This document shows positions 9,279-17,287 of a DNA stretch of 64,000 nt, piece after piece (the stretch's first letter is position 1; each line of letters starts with the position of its first letter). This DNA is from Mastigocoleus testarum BC008 (GTDB lineage: Bacteria; Cyanobacteriota; Cyanobacteriia; Cyanobacteriales; Nostocaceae), in contig NZ_LMTZ01000137.1 of assembly GCF_001456025.1 (NCBI RefSeq), positions 1-64,000 of the forward strand, in the 5' to 3' direction. Made by a program: the position numbers and the translations under genes. Below the pieces are notes generated by a model. It worked only from the letters and a program-made list of their open reading frames with translations. It made no database searches and was not told where the DNA came from.

Positions 9279-9584
9279 TTACGAAATCGCTTTGAGTAGC
9301 TCTAACTGGCTGAGAAAACTGCCTTCTTCTTTCCACTTAGAAAACTCTCTGATAGCTTCGACATGAGTAAAATTTCCTGTACCGTCAGCTTTATCTACTT
9401 TTGTAGTCATAATTTTTAAAGCCTCAAAACGTGTCAATGGTGCATCTTTCCAGAGGTCGTGAGAGTGGAGATAATGCACCCAAAAGCTTTGCCCTTTCTT
9501 GGCTTCTTGATGGATGAGTTTCTTGTGTAGAACCAATCACGCGAGTCACATGGGAACCGGGGAATTTAAAGTGTTTCTTCTTCA
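9279..9584 (-). pseudogene. small gene with probable frameshift
   Basis: From 9584 an ATG frame reads MKKKHFKFPGSHVTRVIG; near 9535 the sense moves to another frame that reads LHKKLIHQEAKKGQSFWVHY and continues to EEGSFLSQLELLKAIS at 9279. The second frame has only a TTG start right after a stop and no ribosome site, so a one-base indel in a single gene of about 100 codons is more likely than two genes. Confidence 0.5.
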
Positions 9585-9633
9585 TGTCTTGAAATATCAA
9601 AAATTATTGTAGTCATGTCTGCTTTGAGGTACT

Positions 9634-9882
9634 TTAAAAGCTAACGATCGCCATAGAAATGCAATATTTTTTCCCATTGCTTTCTGATATACGATTCACG
9701 AGAAAAGTCGTCAAAAACAAAGCTTTGATCATCAAGATTACTAGTAACACTGAAATCAACTGATTTCTCCTACTTTTTCTTTCATCAGCTAACTCCGCTT
9801 GAGTTCGTTTTGGAAGACTAGAAATTTGACTTTTTTTATCTCTGAATTCTGCTATGACGACAATTGGTGGTTGCTGTTTCAT
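9634..9882 (-). CDS. small single-pass membrane protein
   Basis: Eighty-two residues from the ATG at 9882 (MKQQPPIVVIAEF), chosen because the longer frame runs through an R1 palindrome. One membrane segment around LISVLLVILMIKALFLTTFL is preceded by a basic stretch (KRTQAELADERKSRRN), which predicts the N-terminus in the cytoplasm. Unknown role. Confidence 0.6.
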   Translation of the reverse strand: MKQQPPIVVIAEFRDKKSQISSLPKRTQAELADERKSRRNQLISVLLVILMIKALFLTTFLVNRISESNGKKYCISMAIVSF

Positions 9883-9896
9883 TTTAAAAATTACAT

Positions 9897-9919
9897 GTAA
9901 GCGTTGCTGCAACGCAAAC
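9897..9919. repeat. R1 palindromic repeat
   Basis: GTAAGCGTTGCTGCAACGCA, a near-perfect copy of the 8259 palindrome, lying between the 9882 start and the stop of the next gene. Confidence 0.8.
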
Positions 9920-9937
9920 ATTAACTGAAAATATTTG

Positions 9938-10117
9938 TCAATTTCTGTTTTGCTTATTTTTAAGTGCAGCAACATCGTCATCGTACCACTTAGACAATAG
10001 TTCAGGGTGTCTCACCCATTCACCTTTTGGCAAGCCTTCTAGTTCATTTCTAGCATTGGCAGTTCTGACTAATTTTTCTACGGCACGAGACAAGCGCGCC
10101 TTTAACTCTTCGCCCAT
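9938..10117 (-). CDS. very small hypothetical protein (59 aa)
   Basis: Fifty-nine codons from ATG 10117 (MGEELKARLSRAVEKLVRTA) to TGA 9938. A strong AAGGAGA site lies six bases before the start, and the stop of the next gene upstream (10135) is 17 bases away. The C-terminal half has a WVRHPELLSKWYDDDV segment, resembling small plasmid proteins of unknown role. Confidence 0.65.
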   Translation of the reverse strand: MGEELKARLSRAVEKLVRTANARNELEGLPKGEWVRHPELLSKWYDDDVAALKNKQNRN

Positions 10118-10134
10118 GAGAATCTCCTTATTTT

Positions 10135-10344
10135 TCAGTTTCCTTGGTTTCTAGTAATGGCAGCTTGATGTCTCAATCCAGCTGCACTGGTTTTTAAGTC
10201 CTCCGACACCATTCGAGCTTCTTTACTTCCGAGTTGGAGCTTTAGCTCCTCAAGCATTCGTGGCTCAAAGCCTTCTACCATCTTGGCTTTTCGTTCAAGA
10301 CAATATGCTTCAAAATTATTTTTGAGTCGGTCTACAAAACTCAT
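10135..10344 (-). CDS. small hypothetical helical protein
   Basis: Sixty-nine residues, MSFVDRLKNNFEAYCLERKA at the start, all helix with many charged residues. Nine bases after the next gene upstream. No known family. Confidence 0.6.
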   Translation of the reverse strand: MSFVDRLKNNFEAYCLERKAKMVEGFEPRMLEELKLQLGSKEARMVSEDLKTSAAGLRHQAAITRNQGN

Positions 10345-10353
10345 TGAAATATC

Positions 10354-10605
10354 CTATTTTTTTAAATGACAATTTCTGAGATATTCTCCCATTTCTGGGG
10401 TATAGCCGGTGTGCTCTAAATAGATCTGAAAATCTCTGTTGTATTCGGGACTAGAACCTGAAGCCCAACGAATCACAGATTGGTCTGAAACTTCTTTTAT
10501 TGCTTCTTCTGGAGTTAAGTCTCTGAAAACTCCCTGGCTAGCGCACTCAGCTAAGTCATCTCTAGCCCATGCAATCATGTTTGCATCTATATTCTCTGGC
10601 AACAT
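10354..10605 (-). CDS. small hypothetical protein
   Basis: Eighty-three residues beginning MLPENIDANMIAWARDDLAE, with RDLTPEEAIKEVSDQSVIRW and a C-terminal HTGYTPEMGEYLRNCHLKK. Good codon usage and tight spacing to its neighbour support a real gene. Function unknown. Confidence 0.6.
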   Translation of the reverse strand: MLPENIDANMIAWARDDLAECASQGVFRDLTPEEAIKEVSDQSVIRWASGSSPEYNRDFQIYLEHTGYTPEMGEYLRNCHLKK

Positions 10606-10903
10606 TTAACTTTTTTCCTGTTTTATAAATATTGTGATTTAATGCACAAAGATATCAAAAATTACCGTAATCAAAAGCAACAGACTGACTTTTAAATTAA
10701 CCAAATGTTGGAAACGACATCGCCTGAGGGGCATTTTTTTATTAATCCAAGGTGAATTCGTATTGAAAAATACTGTTGATAATTTCATCTGGAACTCCTT
10801 GGTTGTAATTTATTTGTTCATCAGTTTTTCTGGCAGGACACCCCATCCTTGCCCGCACTACGTGAACAACCATTAGGTAGGTTGGGGAGGAATGCCAGCC
10901 AAC
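10606..10903. other. gap with a short open frame
   Basis: No confident gene. On the minus strand 10873-10742 a 43-codon frame (MVVHVVRARMGCPARKTDEQ, ending IINSIFQYEFTLD) reads like protein but has no ribosome site. A short CATCGCCTGAGGGGCA motif near 10719 also occurs near 48944. Confidence 0.35.
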
Positions 10904-11032
10904 TCAACCAGTAATGTTTACAATAAGTCCGCTGCTTCTCTTTAACAGCTTGGTCTTGCGGACAGAGAATTGACCAAGCCGCTTCCAGTCAGCATTGCTG
11001 ACAGAAACTTGTGTTTTAGTGTCGCCACTCAC
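10904..11032 (-). CDS. very small possible protein (42 aa, GTG start)
   Basis: A GTG at 11032 with GAGG just upstream opens a 42-codon frame (VSGDTKTQVSVSNADWKRLG, ending KRSSGLIVNITG). Composition is protein-like, with a strand-helix-strand look. The frame is open a little further upstream without a start, so it could also be the tail of a broken gene. Confidence 0.4.
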   Translation of the reverse strand: MSGDTKTQVSVSNADWKRLGQFSVRKTKLLKRSSGLIVNITG

Positions 11033-11061
11033 CCAACCTCTAACCGTTTTATAGCTGCATA

Positions 11062-11265
11062 TCAGATAATTTGATATTCGTCAGTTTCAGAATGCCAGAT
11101 TGCTTTTTCTTTACTACTCAAAGCATCATCAATTATCTCACCAGCAAGATAATAACCAGCTTTAGGATCATGGGACAAAATCTCCCAAACTTCTGCTGTT
11201 ACAGTATCTCTAACTCTTTCGTCAACGTGAAAGATGTTTGATGTATCGTAGTTAGTCTCTTTCAT
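11062..11265 (-). CDS. small hypothetical acidic protein
   Basis: Sixty-seven residues, MKETNYDTSNIFHVDERVRD at the start. Its ATG lies inside the last codons of the gene upstream (14-base overlap), a sign of coupling. Unknown family. Confidence 0.65.
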   Translation of the reverse strand: MKETNYDTSNIFHVDERVRDTVTAEVWEILSHDPKAGYYLAGEIIDDALSSKEKAIWHSETDEYQII

Positions 11266-11509
11266 TTAAATTTTCTAGCACGGATAATAATTGATTGTTG
11301 GGAATTGTCACCTCTTGCATTAAAGTCAAACCATGAGTCAGACTTACATTACCCAATGAATGCTTTTTCATTACCGCTTTGATTGCTTCGCGATCAACAC
11401 TGTCAATACTTATTCCTCCACATGTAATATTTGCTTCTAATCCTTCACTACGAAATTTTTTGATAATTTTACAAGCTTCTGAATAGCTCCAAGGTCCTGA
11501 AATATTCAT
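11252..11509 (-). CDS. small hypothetical protein
   Basis: Eighty-five residues from ATG 11509 (MNISGPWSYSEACKIIKKFR), with GAGGAAAAC directly before the start. The longer frame to 11626 overlaps the next gene and is not used. Contains a helix-strand pattern (EGLEANITCGGISIDSVD) like a small alpha/beta fold. Function unknown. Confidence 0.65.
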   Translation of the reverse strand: MNISGPWSYSEACKIIKKFRSEGLEANITCGGISIDSVDREAIKAVMKKHSLGNVSLTHGLTLMQEVTIPNNQLLSVLENLNERD

Positions 11510-11585
11510 GTTTTCCTCGCTAATATTAAGTCGAATTTCACAGAAAATTGAACTGTAAACGGTGCAGCAACTCCAGCAGATTGGC

Positions 11586-11840
11586 TCAATCAGCAAAATC
11601 GATTTCTGAATACCAATCTTGTGCATTTAAAGCTTCCGGAGTTTTGGATTTAATAGCGTCGTAAAACTCAGAATCGCTAACCTGTTCTGCATGCCGCACC
11701 CTCAAAACTCTTTGATATCCATCTGGATGTTTCGGACAACCTTTAATCCGATCGATACATCCTGGATTATATTCGTACTTAAGGCTGCCATCATCTGCAA
11801 TTGAGAACAACTTCCATCCATTAACTTTTTCAAATGTCAT
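11586..11840 (-). CDS. small hypothetical protein
   Basis: Eighty-four residues: MTFEKVNGWKLFSIADDGSL, then CIDRIKGCPKHPDGYQRVLR. Two cysteines and a histidine are close together (C-x7-C-x-x-H), but too few for a clear zinc finger. Starts immediately after the stop of the ASCH-like gene. Confidence 0.65.
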   Translation of the reverse strand: MTFEKVNGWKLFSIADDGSLKYEYNPGCIDRIKGCPKHPDGYQRVLRVRHAEQVSDSEFYDAIKSKTPEALNAQDWYSEIDFAD

Positions 11841-12242
11841 TTAAAATACCTCACACTTTGTTTCTATTGGTCTGAAGTCTTCCCAGCGAATGACCCAGAC
11901 TATTTGATTATCGTCACCATTACTGAACTGGTTAATGTAATCTTGGGCAGTTTCCCAAAACCCACCTTCCAGAAGAACATCGCTTTCTGGCATATCTTGC
12001 AGATACTCCAAGTAAGGTTCACAGGTTAATTTAAAAGTACCGATTTTCTGAGCACCCCCAACAAAAGGGGCGTTTGACCAAGCGTCGTGGATAATTCGAC
12101 CTTCCTTATAAGCCTTGATCCAAGTGGCAGCGTGCTTGCTTGACCAAAAACGGCGAGAAACAGTTTTTAAACCCGTGTAGAGCGGATCAGGAACACCACG
12201 TTCTCTCGCTAATTTTGATGTAAGCGAAAAAGATAGGATCAT
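11841..12242 (-). CDS. ASCH/PUA-like domain protein
   Basis: 133 residues with the pattern of phage and plasmid ASCH-like proteins: KTVSRRFWSSKHAATWIKAY, then VGGAQKIGTFKLTCEPYLEY, DMPESDVLLEGGFW and a final IVWVIRWEDF strand. ASCH domains are PUA-like beta-barrels thought to bind RNA or modified nucleotides. The start ATGA overlaps the stop of a tiny frame upstream. Assignment is by motif; substrate unknown. Confidence 0.65.
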   Translation of the reverse strand: MILSFSLTSKLARERGVPDPLYTGLKTVSRRFWSSKHAATWIKAYKEGRIIHDAWSNAPFVGGAQKIGTFKLTCEPYLEYLQDMPESDVLLEGGFWETAQDYINQFSNGDDNQIVWVIRWEDFRPIETKCEVF

Positions 12243-12355
12243 CTTTTAATCTCTGGAGACTTAAGTAATTCTGACGAAGAAATTAATTTTGTGTGAACAG
12301 AAGACTCTCCTGGAAGCCTTAACTCATCTGGAATATTGACTTGCACTCTATACAT
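12239..12355 (-). CDS. tiny possible protein (38 aa)
   Basis: ATG 12355 to TGA 12239 encodes MYRVQVNIPDELRLPGESSV and a serine/lysine tail. The TGA overlaps the next ATG (ATGA), and the start overlaps the stop of another tiny frame, so it fits the string. No ribosome site is visible. Confidence 0.4.
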   Translation of the reverse strand: MYRVQVNIPDELRLPGESSVHTKLISSSELLKSPEIKR

Positions 12356-12449
12356 TTTTTGACCACAAAAATATAGAGATTCCAACTACATGCTGCTGAT
12401 ATGGACTTGGATGAATGTACGCATTCGCATGAACAAAATTATTTTGCAT
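12348..12449 (-). CDS. tiny possible protein (33 aa)
   Basis: ATG 12449 to TAG 12348 encodes MQNNFVHANAYIHPSPYQQH followed by a hydrophobic end. Its stop overlaps the next start by eight bases. Only the coupling pattern supports it. Confidence 0.3.
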   Translation of the reverse strand: MQNNFVHANAYIHPSPYQQHVVGISIFLWSKNV

Positions 12450-12519
12450 TTTGTACCTAAAATATCGATATATTTACAAAATTCTCTCCAACTCAGTATC
12501 TAGATAAGGCATGAATTTC

Positions 12520-12732
12520 TTAGACGCGCGGCACAAGCGCGTAGCGTGCTGTAGGCATTGCGCCACGAACAGAAGAATAAACTTCCTTATATTCTCCGTC
12601 ACCAACATTAACTATCAAAAAGCCGCAGTCATGTTGCTTGATACCTATATGTTCTATGACCGCATCCATATCTTGGGAATCTTGAAGCAATTGATATTGC
12701 TCACCTTGCAAATCTCTAGCGTAATGATTCAT
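12520..12732 (-). CDS. small protein, GFLLV family copy 3, repeat-altered C-terminus
   Basis: Seventy residues. LLQDSQDMDAVIEHIGIK and CGFLIVNVGDGEYKEVYSS match copies 1 and 2, but the last 15 or so residues (VRGAMPTARYALVPRV) are encoded by a GC-rich dispersed repeat that replaced or extended the normal end. The repeat reads open and supplies the stop. Confidence 0.65.
   Translation of the reverse strand: MNHYARDLQGEQYQLLQDSQDMDAVIEHIGIKQHDCGFLIVNVGDGEYKEVYSSVRGAMPTARYALVPRV
12521..12570 (-). repeat. R2 GC-rich repeat inside a coding sequence
   Basis: GACGCGCGGCACAAGCGCGT and the continuation to TTGCGCCACGAAC form an extended R2 unit with an internal inverted repeat. It encodes the C-terminus of the 12520 gene. 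Confidence 0.7.
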
Positions 12733-12757
12733 TGTTTAAAATCCTCAAAATGCAGAA

Positions 12758-13006
12758 TTATTTACGTTTAGACCAAAGGTTTTTTAGTTCCCATTCTTCA
12801 TAATAACTATCCCAAACTTTCTGAGCCTTGATTTTCCCACGAGTCTCTATAGCTACTTTTTGAGATGAAGATTGAGCAAATTTTACTTCAAGCTCAGTTT
12901 CTTGAATAACCTCCTCAAAGGCTGCATCAGCCTCATAATCTCTTGCCTCGCCTTTGGTCATAGGACCATATGAGGTCACAATAATTTCGTTCTGCCATGA
13001 GGTCAT
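12758..13006 (-). CDS. small hypothetical acidic protein
   Basis: Eighty-two residues: MTSWQNEIIVTSYGPMTKGE, an acidic helix, then VWDSYYEEWELKNLWSKRK. The upstream GGGAGAGACGAAT is a good ribosome site. Unknown family. Confidence 0.65.
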   Translation of the reverse strand: MTSWQNEIIVTSYGPMTKGEARDYEADAAFEEVIQETELEVKFAQSSSQKVAIETRGKIKAQKVWDSYYEEWELKNLWSKRK

Positions 13007-13165
13007 ATTCGTCTCTCCCTAATATTTTAATTTTTTGAATCAGAAGTTACGTAGTTTACAATTGCAACTCTATCGACAAGTGCCTTGCATAAAATATGGA
13101 CAAAACTGCCAGCCCTTATCAGTTATATGTTTTAACCAATAATTTATTGGCAGCTAAGATTCTCT

Positions 13166-13378
13166 TTAATCGTTTTTAAATCCTTTGAAATTTTCTGGCA
13201 AGGGACTGGGAATGAAAGGAATTTCGCTTTCATGCTTTCTATGACTCTCCCAACATGCAGCAGAATATTGTGTGTACAGAATTATTGTTTGGTGTAATTT
13301 TTTGTTTGGGTCGAGGAGTTCTATCTGTGCGATATTGTTTAACTCATCGACAAGTAATTCAAGGTGATCTTTGGTCAT
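13166..13378 (-). CDS. small hypothetical protein
   Basis: Seventy residues from ATG 13378 (MTKDHLELLVDELNNIAQIE); the longer frame to 13438 runs through an R1 palindrome and is rejected. C-terminal part is proline-rich (PFIPSPLPENF). Function unknown. Confidence 0.55.
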   Translation of the reverse strand: MTKDHLELLVDELNNIAQIELLDPNKKLHQTIILYTQYSAACWESHRKHESEIPFIPSPLPENFKGFKND

Positions 13379-13413
13379 TTTTAGATACAAAAAAACTTGA
13401 TTGTGACGCAGCT

Positions 13414-13436
13414 GTAAACGTTGCTGCAACGCAAGC
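13414..13436. repeat. R1 palindromic repeat
   Basis: GTAAACGTTGCTGCAACGCA, a near-copy of the 8259 palindrome, between two small genes. Confidence 0.8.
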
Positions 13437-13458
13437 ATTTTGTTAGCGGCAGGGGGAA

Positions 13459-13701
13459 TTAATCTACTTCCAGATAATAAGTAAAGCTATCCCAGCAATT
13501 TATTCGCTCCATAATTGCATGATGAAGTGGATTTATGCTGGGACTTTCCAACATTTCTTCAGAAGCTATATTAAAAGCTTCTTGCATATTTTCTGCGACA
13601 TATTTTATTTTTCTTTGAGCATTTCCAGATAAATAATTCCTTTTTCGCTCAACCAAATCCTCAAGTTCTTTTAGCTCTTCTTTTGAAGGATATTGCGGCA
13701 T
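13459..13701 (-). CDS. small hypothetical helical protein
   Basis: Eighty residues, MPQYPSKEELKELEDLVERK, followed by helix and an aromatic C-terminus (WDSFTYYLEVD). No known family. Confidence 0.6.
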   Translation of the reverse strand: MPQYPSKEELKELEDLVERKRNYLSGNAQRKIKYVAENMQEAFNIASEEMLESPSINPLHHAIMERINCWDSFTYYLEVD

Positions 13702-13756
13702 TTTTACAATGTCTCCTTGTTTTATTTTTCATATTTACTCCTTTTTTTAACTGCCA

Positions 13757-13960
13757 TTACTCCCAAGGATTCTCTTGGAACATGGGGTCTACCTTAATTG
13801 TTCTAGTCACTAATTCTTCCAAATTCTTGCAAGTATCAATAATTATCTTCTCTCCAAAAAAAGCAGCATAAGTATCTTCATCTATTTGAGCGAATCGGAC
13901 ATTTTGATAAGGAGCTATTTGTTGATTTATTTTCCGAATTTCATCATTTCTATCAACCAT
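13757..13960 (-). CDS. small hypothetical protein
   Basis: Sixty-seven residues from ATG 13960 (MVDRNDEIRKINQQIAPYQN). A TTG start at 13987 would add nine residues and overlap the upstream gene. Alternating strand and helix (FAQIDEDTYAAFFGEKIIID). Unknown family. Confidence 0.6.
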   Translation of the reverse strand: MVDRNDEIRKINQQIAPYQNVRFAQIDEDTYAAFFGEKIIIDTCKNLEELVTRTIKVDPMFQENPWE

Positions 13961-13976
13961 ATTATTTTTAGCCTTT

Positions 13977-14177
13977 TTAACGAACAAATATTACCTGTAC
14001 AGACTCCGAATCTAAATCAAAGTATTTTAGGAATTTTTCTGCATCCTCCTTAGTTTTAAATTTTTGACTCTCCAGACTATCAGGCGTGAATTCACCATTA
14101 AAGTCTAGGTAATTCATGTTTATCTCATGGTCGTCAAACCTTATGTCAGAGATTACATAAAAATTAGAACTTTCCAT
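13977..14177 (-). CDS. small hypothetical protein, first of string
   Basis: Sixty-six residues, MESSNFYVISDIRFDDHEIN. A perfect AGGAGG lies before the ATG, and the region upstream is gene-free, so this is the likely promoter-proximal gene of the 14.2-7.8 kb string. Unknown family. Confidence 0.65.
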   Translation of the reverse strand: MESSNFYVISDIRFDDHEINMNYLDFNGEFTPDSLESQKFKTKEDAEKFLKYFDLDSESVQVIFVR

Positions 14178-14421
14178 TTATTTTCCTCCTGAAAACATTA
14201 TTTGATTTAAATATTTTTGAGTCTTTGGGAATAAGTTTGCAAATATATTGTTTAATAATACAACTATGAAAATTCAGTTATTTCCAGCAGTAAAATAATT
14301 TTTCCCTCATTTATATTATTTATATTTTCATGAAAATCAAGTTTATAACTAATAAAATTAATGCAGTAAAACCATAGACTTAATTAACAGTAATAAAAAA
14401 ATAGTAGAGAACTAAATAAGC
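14178..14421. other. AT-rich gene-free stretch beside the iterons
   Basis: No coding frame. Very AT-rich (e.g. TTTATATTATTTATATTTTC), as expected for a promoter or a DNA-unwinding element next to the heptamer array. Confidence 0.5.
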
Positions 14422-14639
14422 TGTTGACACCGTCAAAAAGTTTGTTGCCTCTTGTTGACGTCAACAAGGGGCAACAAACAGGTCAACAAGGAAGTCAACA
14501 GGGTCGAAAGCTTACATAGAAGGGGTTTCATTGCTTAAGTCAACAGGAACAACAAAGTCAACAAGTTTAAGGCAACAGGGGCAACAAGGGGTAAACAGGG
14601 CATTTTAATCTTTTTTTTATTCCTGTTGACTTTGTTGCC
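14422..14639. repeat. iteron-like array of (G/T)CAACA heptamers
   Basis: About 13 copies of GTCAACA or GGCAACA in 220 bases: minus-strand copies at 14422, 14443, 14453, 14624 and 14633; plus-strand copies at 14460, 14470, 14482, 14494, 14539, 14557, 14571 and 14580, and a degenerate GTAAACA at 14591. Two copies meet as a perfect 18-base palindrome (CTTGTTGACGTCAACAAG, 14451-14468). Such arrays serve as replication origins, centromeres or operator clusters on plasmids. Confidence 0.8.
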
Positions 14640-14648
14640 ATCGTTTAT

Positions 14649-16391
14649 TTAATAACCAATGAAAGTGAAACCATTCTCTAAATCACCTTCTAATTGACCC
14701 CCTTCTTTAAATGCGAGCAACTCATTTTTGATATACTCGATTCCTGGGTATTCTACTTTTTTTTGTTCCCAATGTCTCGAATTTCTGACTGTTTTTGGGG
14801 TAATAATCCCTCGACTATTTTCAATGATTCCTTGAACTATATTTTGAACTGCATCTATATAGTCGTCATTATTTAAGTCCTTAGCTAAAAAATTATCTTC
14901 ATCAGAATTATCTTCAACTCTAGAATTATCAGACTCATCCTTATTGACTGATTCGTCGGATGAATTATCAGCCTTAAAGCTGTCTTCGAGATGCTGTATT
15001 ACGTCTTCTTCCTCTTTTTCAACTGGACGAGGTTTGGTGCTATTAGAATCAGTGGATGATTCATTTTTAGGTTGTATTTGAGTTGGATTATTATTACCAA
15101 TAAATTTTCCAGAATCCCTATCAAAACCACTAAGATTTTCTAACTTAGGCATTGGGAACCAATCGGTAAAAGTACCATGATATATGACTCTTCCCACTGG
15201 GGATTCTTTACACAAACTCTCAAATTGTTCAGCAGTTGGAACTTTTTCACGGGGTATTAATTTAGCACTCAGAATTTGTAGTGCTTCGCTAATTGATTCA
15301 TCGCGAACAATAACAATTGGACAAAAGATTGCTTTATCACCGCCGTTTAATCCACAACCTTCCACATGGGCATTTTGCGCCATTCCCCAAACTCTTTTGC
15401 CACGAGAACCACCATTACAAGCATAGTTAGCAAGTTTTGTTTTTATGGCATTAAGTCTTTTCTTGCCTTTACCAACTAATTGGGCAGTTTTTAAAATTGT
15501 TGGTAATTCATTAATAACTAATAATTTAATGTCACTGTTAAGCTCATTTTCTTTGCAATAAATATCATAATGAGCTAAACAGCTATCAATGAAGTCTGTT
15601 GCGTCTGAGGCGCTGACGTTGTCGAAATCTTTGCGAAATAAGAAATCAACACTTTGGAAATACCCAGTTTCTTTGCTATCGTTTTTGGGATCTATAAAGA
15701 AAACTTTGGTTTTTGGATTCTTAGCCTTAAGTCTTGCTAAAGCATTACTGACAAAGAAATCTTTACCAGCCCCAGGCACACCGACAATCAAAGAATTTTT
15801 GCAAGGATGAGCCATATTTCCTGCTAAATCAGGGATTTTTCTCGTAAACTTAATTTCTTGTGGGGCTTGTTGAGTTATGGTAGTTCCTCCTCTGGATTGA
15901 GTTGATGTACCACCACTCCTCAATAAACTCAATTGCTCTGCATGAGATAAATCTGACTCATATTCAGACAAAAGTGGTTGTGCAGTACCCGGCATTAAGA
16001 GAGGGCGAGCATCTAGAAAATCTTGTGCTGCCAAGCTCAAATCATATTCTTCCTCAACAGCAAATTGTAATTCTGCCTGTACTGCCTCCTCCCCTACCTG
16101 GCGCAGATACTGGCGGAAATTATCCCCATCCAGAAGATGTGCGATCGCGCCATAATCCACAACAGCTTTAATATCCCTTTGCTTCCGTTTAATACCTGCA
16201 ATCGCCTCATAAATCAGGTATCCACCTGCTGCGGCTCCTACTAAGGGTGAGGCATAAGCGGATAGAACAAGTCCTAAAACTATTCCCCCCACCATCTTTT
16301 TAGAAGCGCCCGTCTCCATCGCTTCTTTTAATGCAATTTCGCTCCATTCTTCTGGCGATCGCTGCATACGACTCGGATCAAACCGTGACAC
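14649..16391 (-). CDS. P-loop ATPase, possible coupling-protein-like
   Basis: Predicted membrane-attached ATPase of 580 residues. A hydrophobic hairpin (about residues 33-65, VGGIVLGLVLSAYASPLVGA) precedes a domain with Walker A GVPGAGKD (about 205-212) and a Walker B-like strand LLVINELP (about 290). FFIDPKND and GSRGKRVWGMAQNAHV recall FtsK/HerA/TraD-type transfer ATPases, where the P-loop, an asparagine/glutamate strand and a sensor are arranged similarly. The C-terminal third is acidic and disordered (long D/E/S/N run). It ends ten bases from the iteron array. A role in DNA transfer or segregation is inference. Confidence 0.65.
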   Translation of the reverse strand: MSRFDPSRMQRSPEEWSEIALKEAMETGASKKMVGGIVLGLVLSAYASPLVGAAAGGYLIYEAIAGIKRKQRDIKAVVDYGAIAHLLDGDNFRQYLRQVGEEAVQAELQFAVEEEYDLSLAAQDFLDARPLLMPGTAQPLLSEYESDLSHAEQLSLLRSGGTSTQSRGGTTITQQAPQEIKFTRKIPDLAGNMAHPCKNSLIVGVPGAGKDFFVSNALARLKAKNPKTKVFFIDPKNDSKETGYFQSVDFLFRKDFDNVSASDATDFIDSCLAHYDIYCKENELNSDIKLLVINELPTILKTAQLVGKGKKRLNAIKTKLANYACNGGSRGKRVWGMAQNAHVEGCGLNGGDKAIFCPIVIVRDESISEALQILSAKLIPREKVPTAEQFESLCKESPVGRVIYHGTFTDWFPMPKLENLSGFDRDSGKFIGNNNPTQIQPKNESSTDSNSTKPRPVEKEEEDVIQHLEDSFKADNSSDESVNKDESDNSRVEDNSDEDNFLAKDLNNDDYIDAVQNIVQGIIENSRGIITPKTVRNSRHWEQKKVEYPGIEYIKNELLAFKEGGQLEGDLENGFTFIGY

Positions 16392-16471
16392 ACGACTAAC
16401 TCCTTGAATTTACAGAGCAACCACAGGATTCGACCCTGTACCATCACGGCTTTTTGGAAATCCCAATAAAT

Positions 16472-16561
16472 AAAATCTCCAACCGTTCCTTGTTCACTGC
16501 GTGAACAAGGGCCAGCAGTTTTTGGTTTTACCCAATATATATTTATACGGTTGGAGATTTT
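16472..16561. repeat. palindromic element E1 (family A)
   Basis: A 90-base element with terminal arms AAAATCTCCAACCGT / ACGGTTGGAGATTTT, an inner perfect hairpin CCTTGTTCAC-TGC-GTGAACAAGG (16488-16510) and a core AGCAGTTTTTGGTTTTACCC shared with E2 at 23897. ATAAAT flanks both sides, a possible target duplication. It fills most of the gap between two genes. Confidence 0.8.
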
Positions 16562-16591
16562 ATAAATTTGAAGTCCCTTGGTTGCCAAAAA

Positions 16592-17287
16592 TTAATTGCT
16601 GGACTGACGCATAAAATACATTAACTTGCCAACAAAAATAATCCCCAAAATGATTGTTTCAACGGCGAACAATATAATCAGATTTAGCCCAATGGCATCC
16701 CAATCTAACCTGCTATATTGACCAGTTGCGATTACTGTAACCAGGTCAAAAATGGTTCCATTAAGAACTGGAGGGTTGATTATGCAACAAAGAAATAAAT
16801 CCAACAAGTATGCGAACGCCATAATCAGAAGCAGATTGCTCAAAACCTCTGTAGGAAGTCTGTTGGCAGCACGCTTAGCTATTTTGAGGGCGAAATCATC
16901 GCCGTCCTTGACTTGATACTTTTGGGCGCTGTCAGCTTGTTGGATGAATGCCTTCAAGAAAAGACCATGACCCAAGAGAATCAGGGGCAAAACTTCAGGA
17001 ATTTGGAAACAAGCCCAAAGAACAGCTCCTACACCAAAAGTGAATACCTGCGATATTGCAGCAAATATGGGTCCAATTACCCAAATATTTGATAAAAACT
17101 CCCATAAATCAAAGTATTGGACCTGACCAGTTAAGTACCTCACCATTTTTTCGTAGGGTGAGATATTCAGATAAGCTGCCCATCCCAATGCCCCGTATAG
17201 ACACCAATAAAGCGTAGTCAAGTACCAGGGAGCTTTAGCTCTCCTACGACCAGAAGAAGAAGATTTTCCCCAATTACCTGCTCTCAT
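16592..17287 (-). CDS. multi-pass membrane protein
   Basis: 231 residues from ATG 17287 (MRAGNWGKSSSSGRRRAKAP), chosen because GGGGGT lies five bases upstream and the start overlaps the previous stop. A basic, serine-rich cytoplasmic N-terminus is followed by about five membrane segments (e.g. WYLTTLYWCLYGALGWAAYL, LPLILLGHGLFLKAFI, LLLIMAFAYLLDLFLCCII). It may partner with the ATPase downstream, as in transfer systems. No family recognised. Confidence 0.65.
   Translation of the reverse strand: MRAGNWGKSSSSGRRRAKAPWYLTTLYWCLYGALGWAAYLNISPYEKMVRYLTGQVQYFDLWEFLSNIWVIGPIFAAISQVFTFGVGAVLWACFQIPEVLPLILLGHGLFLKAFIQQADSAQKYQVKDGDDFALKIAKRAANRLPTEVLSNLLLIMAFAYLLDLFLCCIINPPVLNGTIFDLVTVIATGQYSRLDWDAIGLNLIILFAVETIILGIIFVGKLMYFMRQSSN

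Noticed and set aside
16405..16470. tRNA-like end on the minus strand (T-arm ACAGG-GTCGAAT-CCTGT and an acceptor-like GGTTGCT)
   Set aside because: No matching anticodon arm or D-arm of normal size can be formed; the element E1 fills the space where they should be.
16328..16588. 86-codon minus frame across element E1
   Set aside because: It consists largely of the palindromic element and overlaps the start of the ATPase gene.
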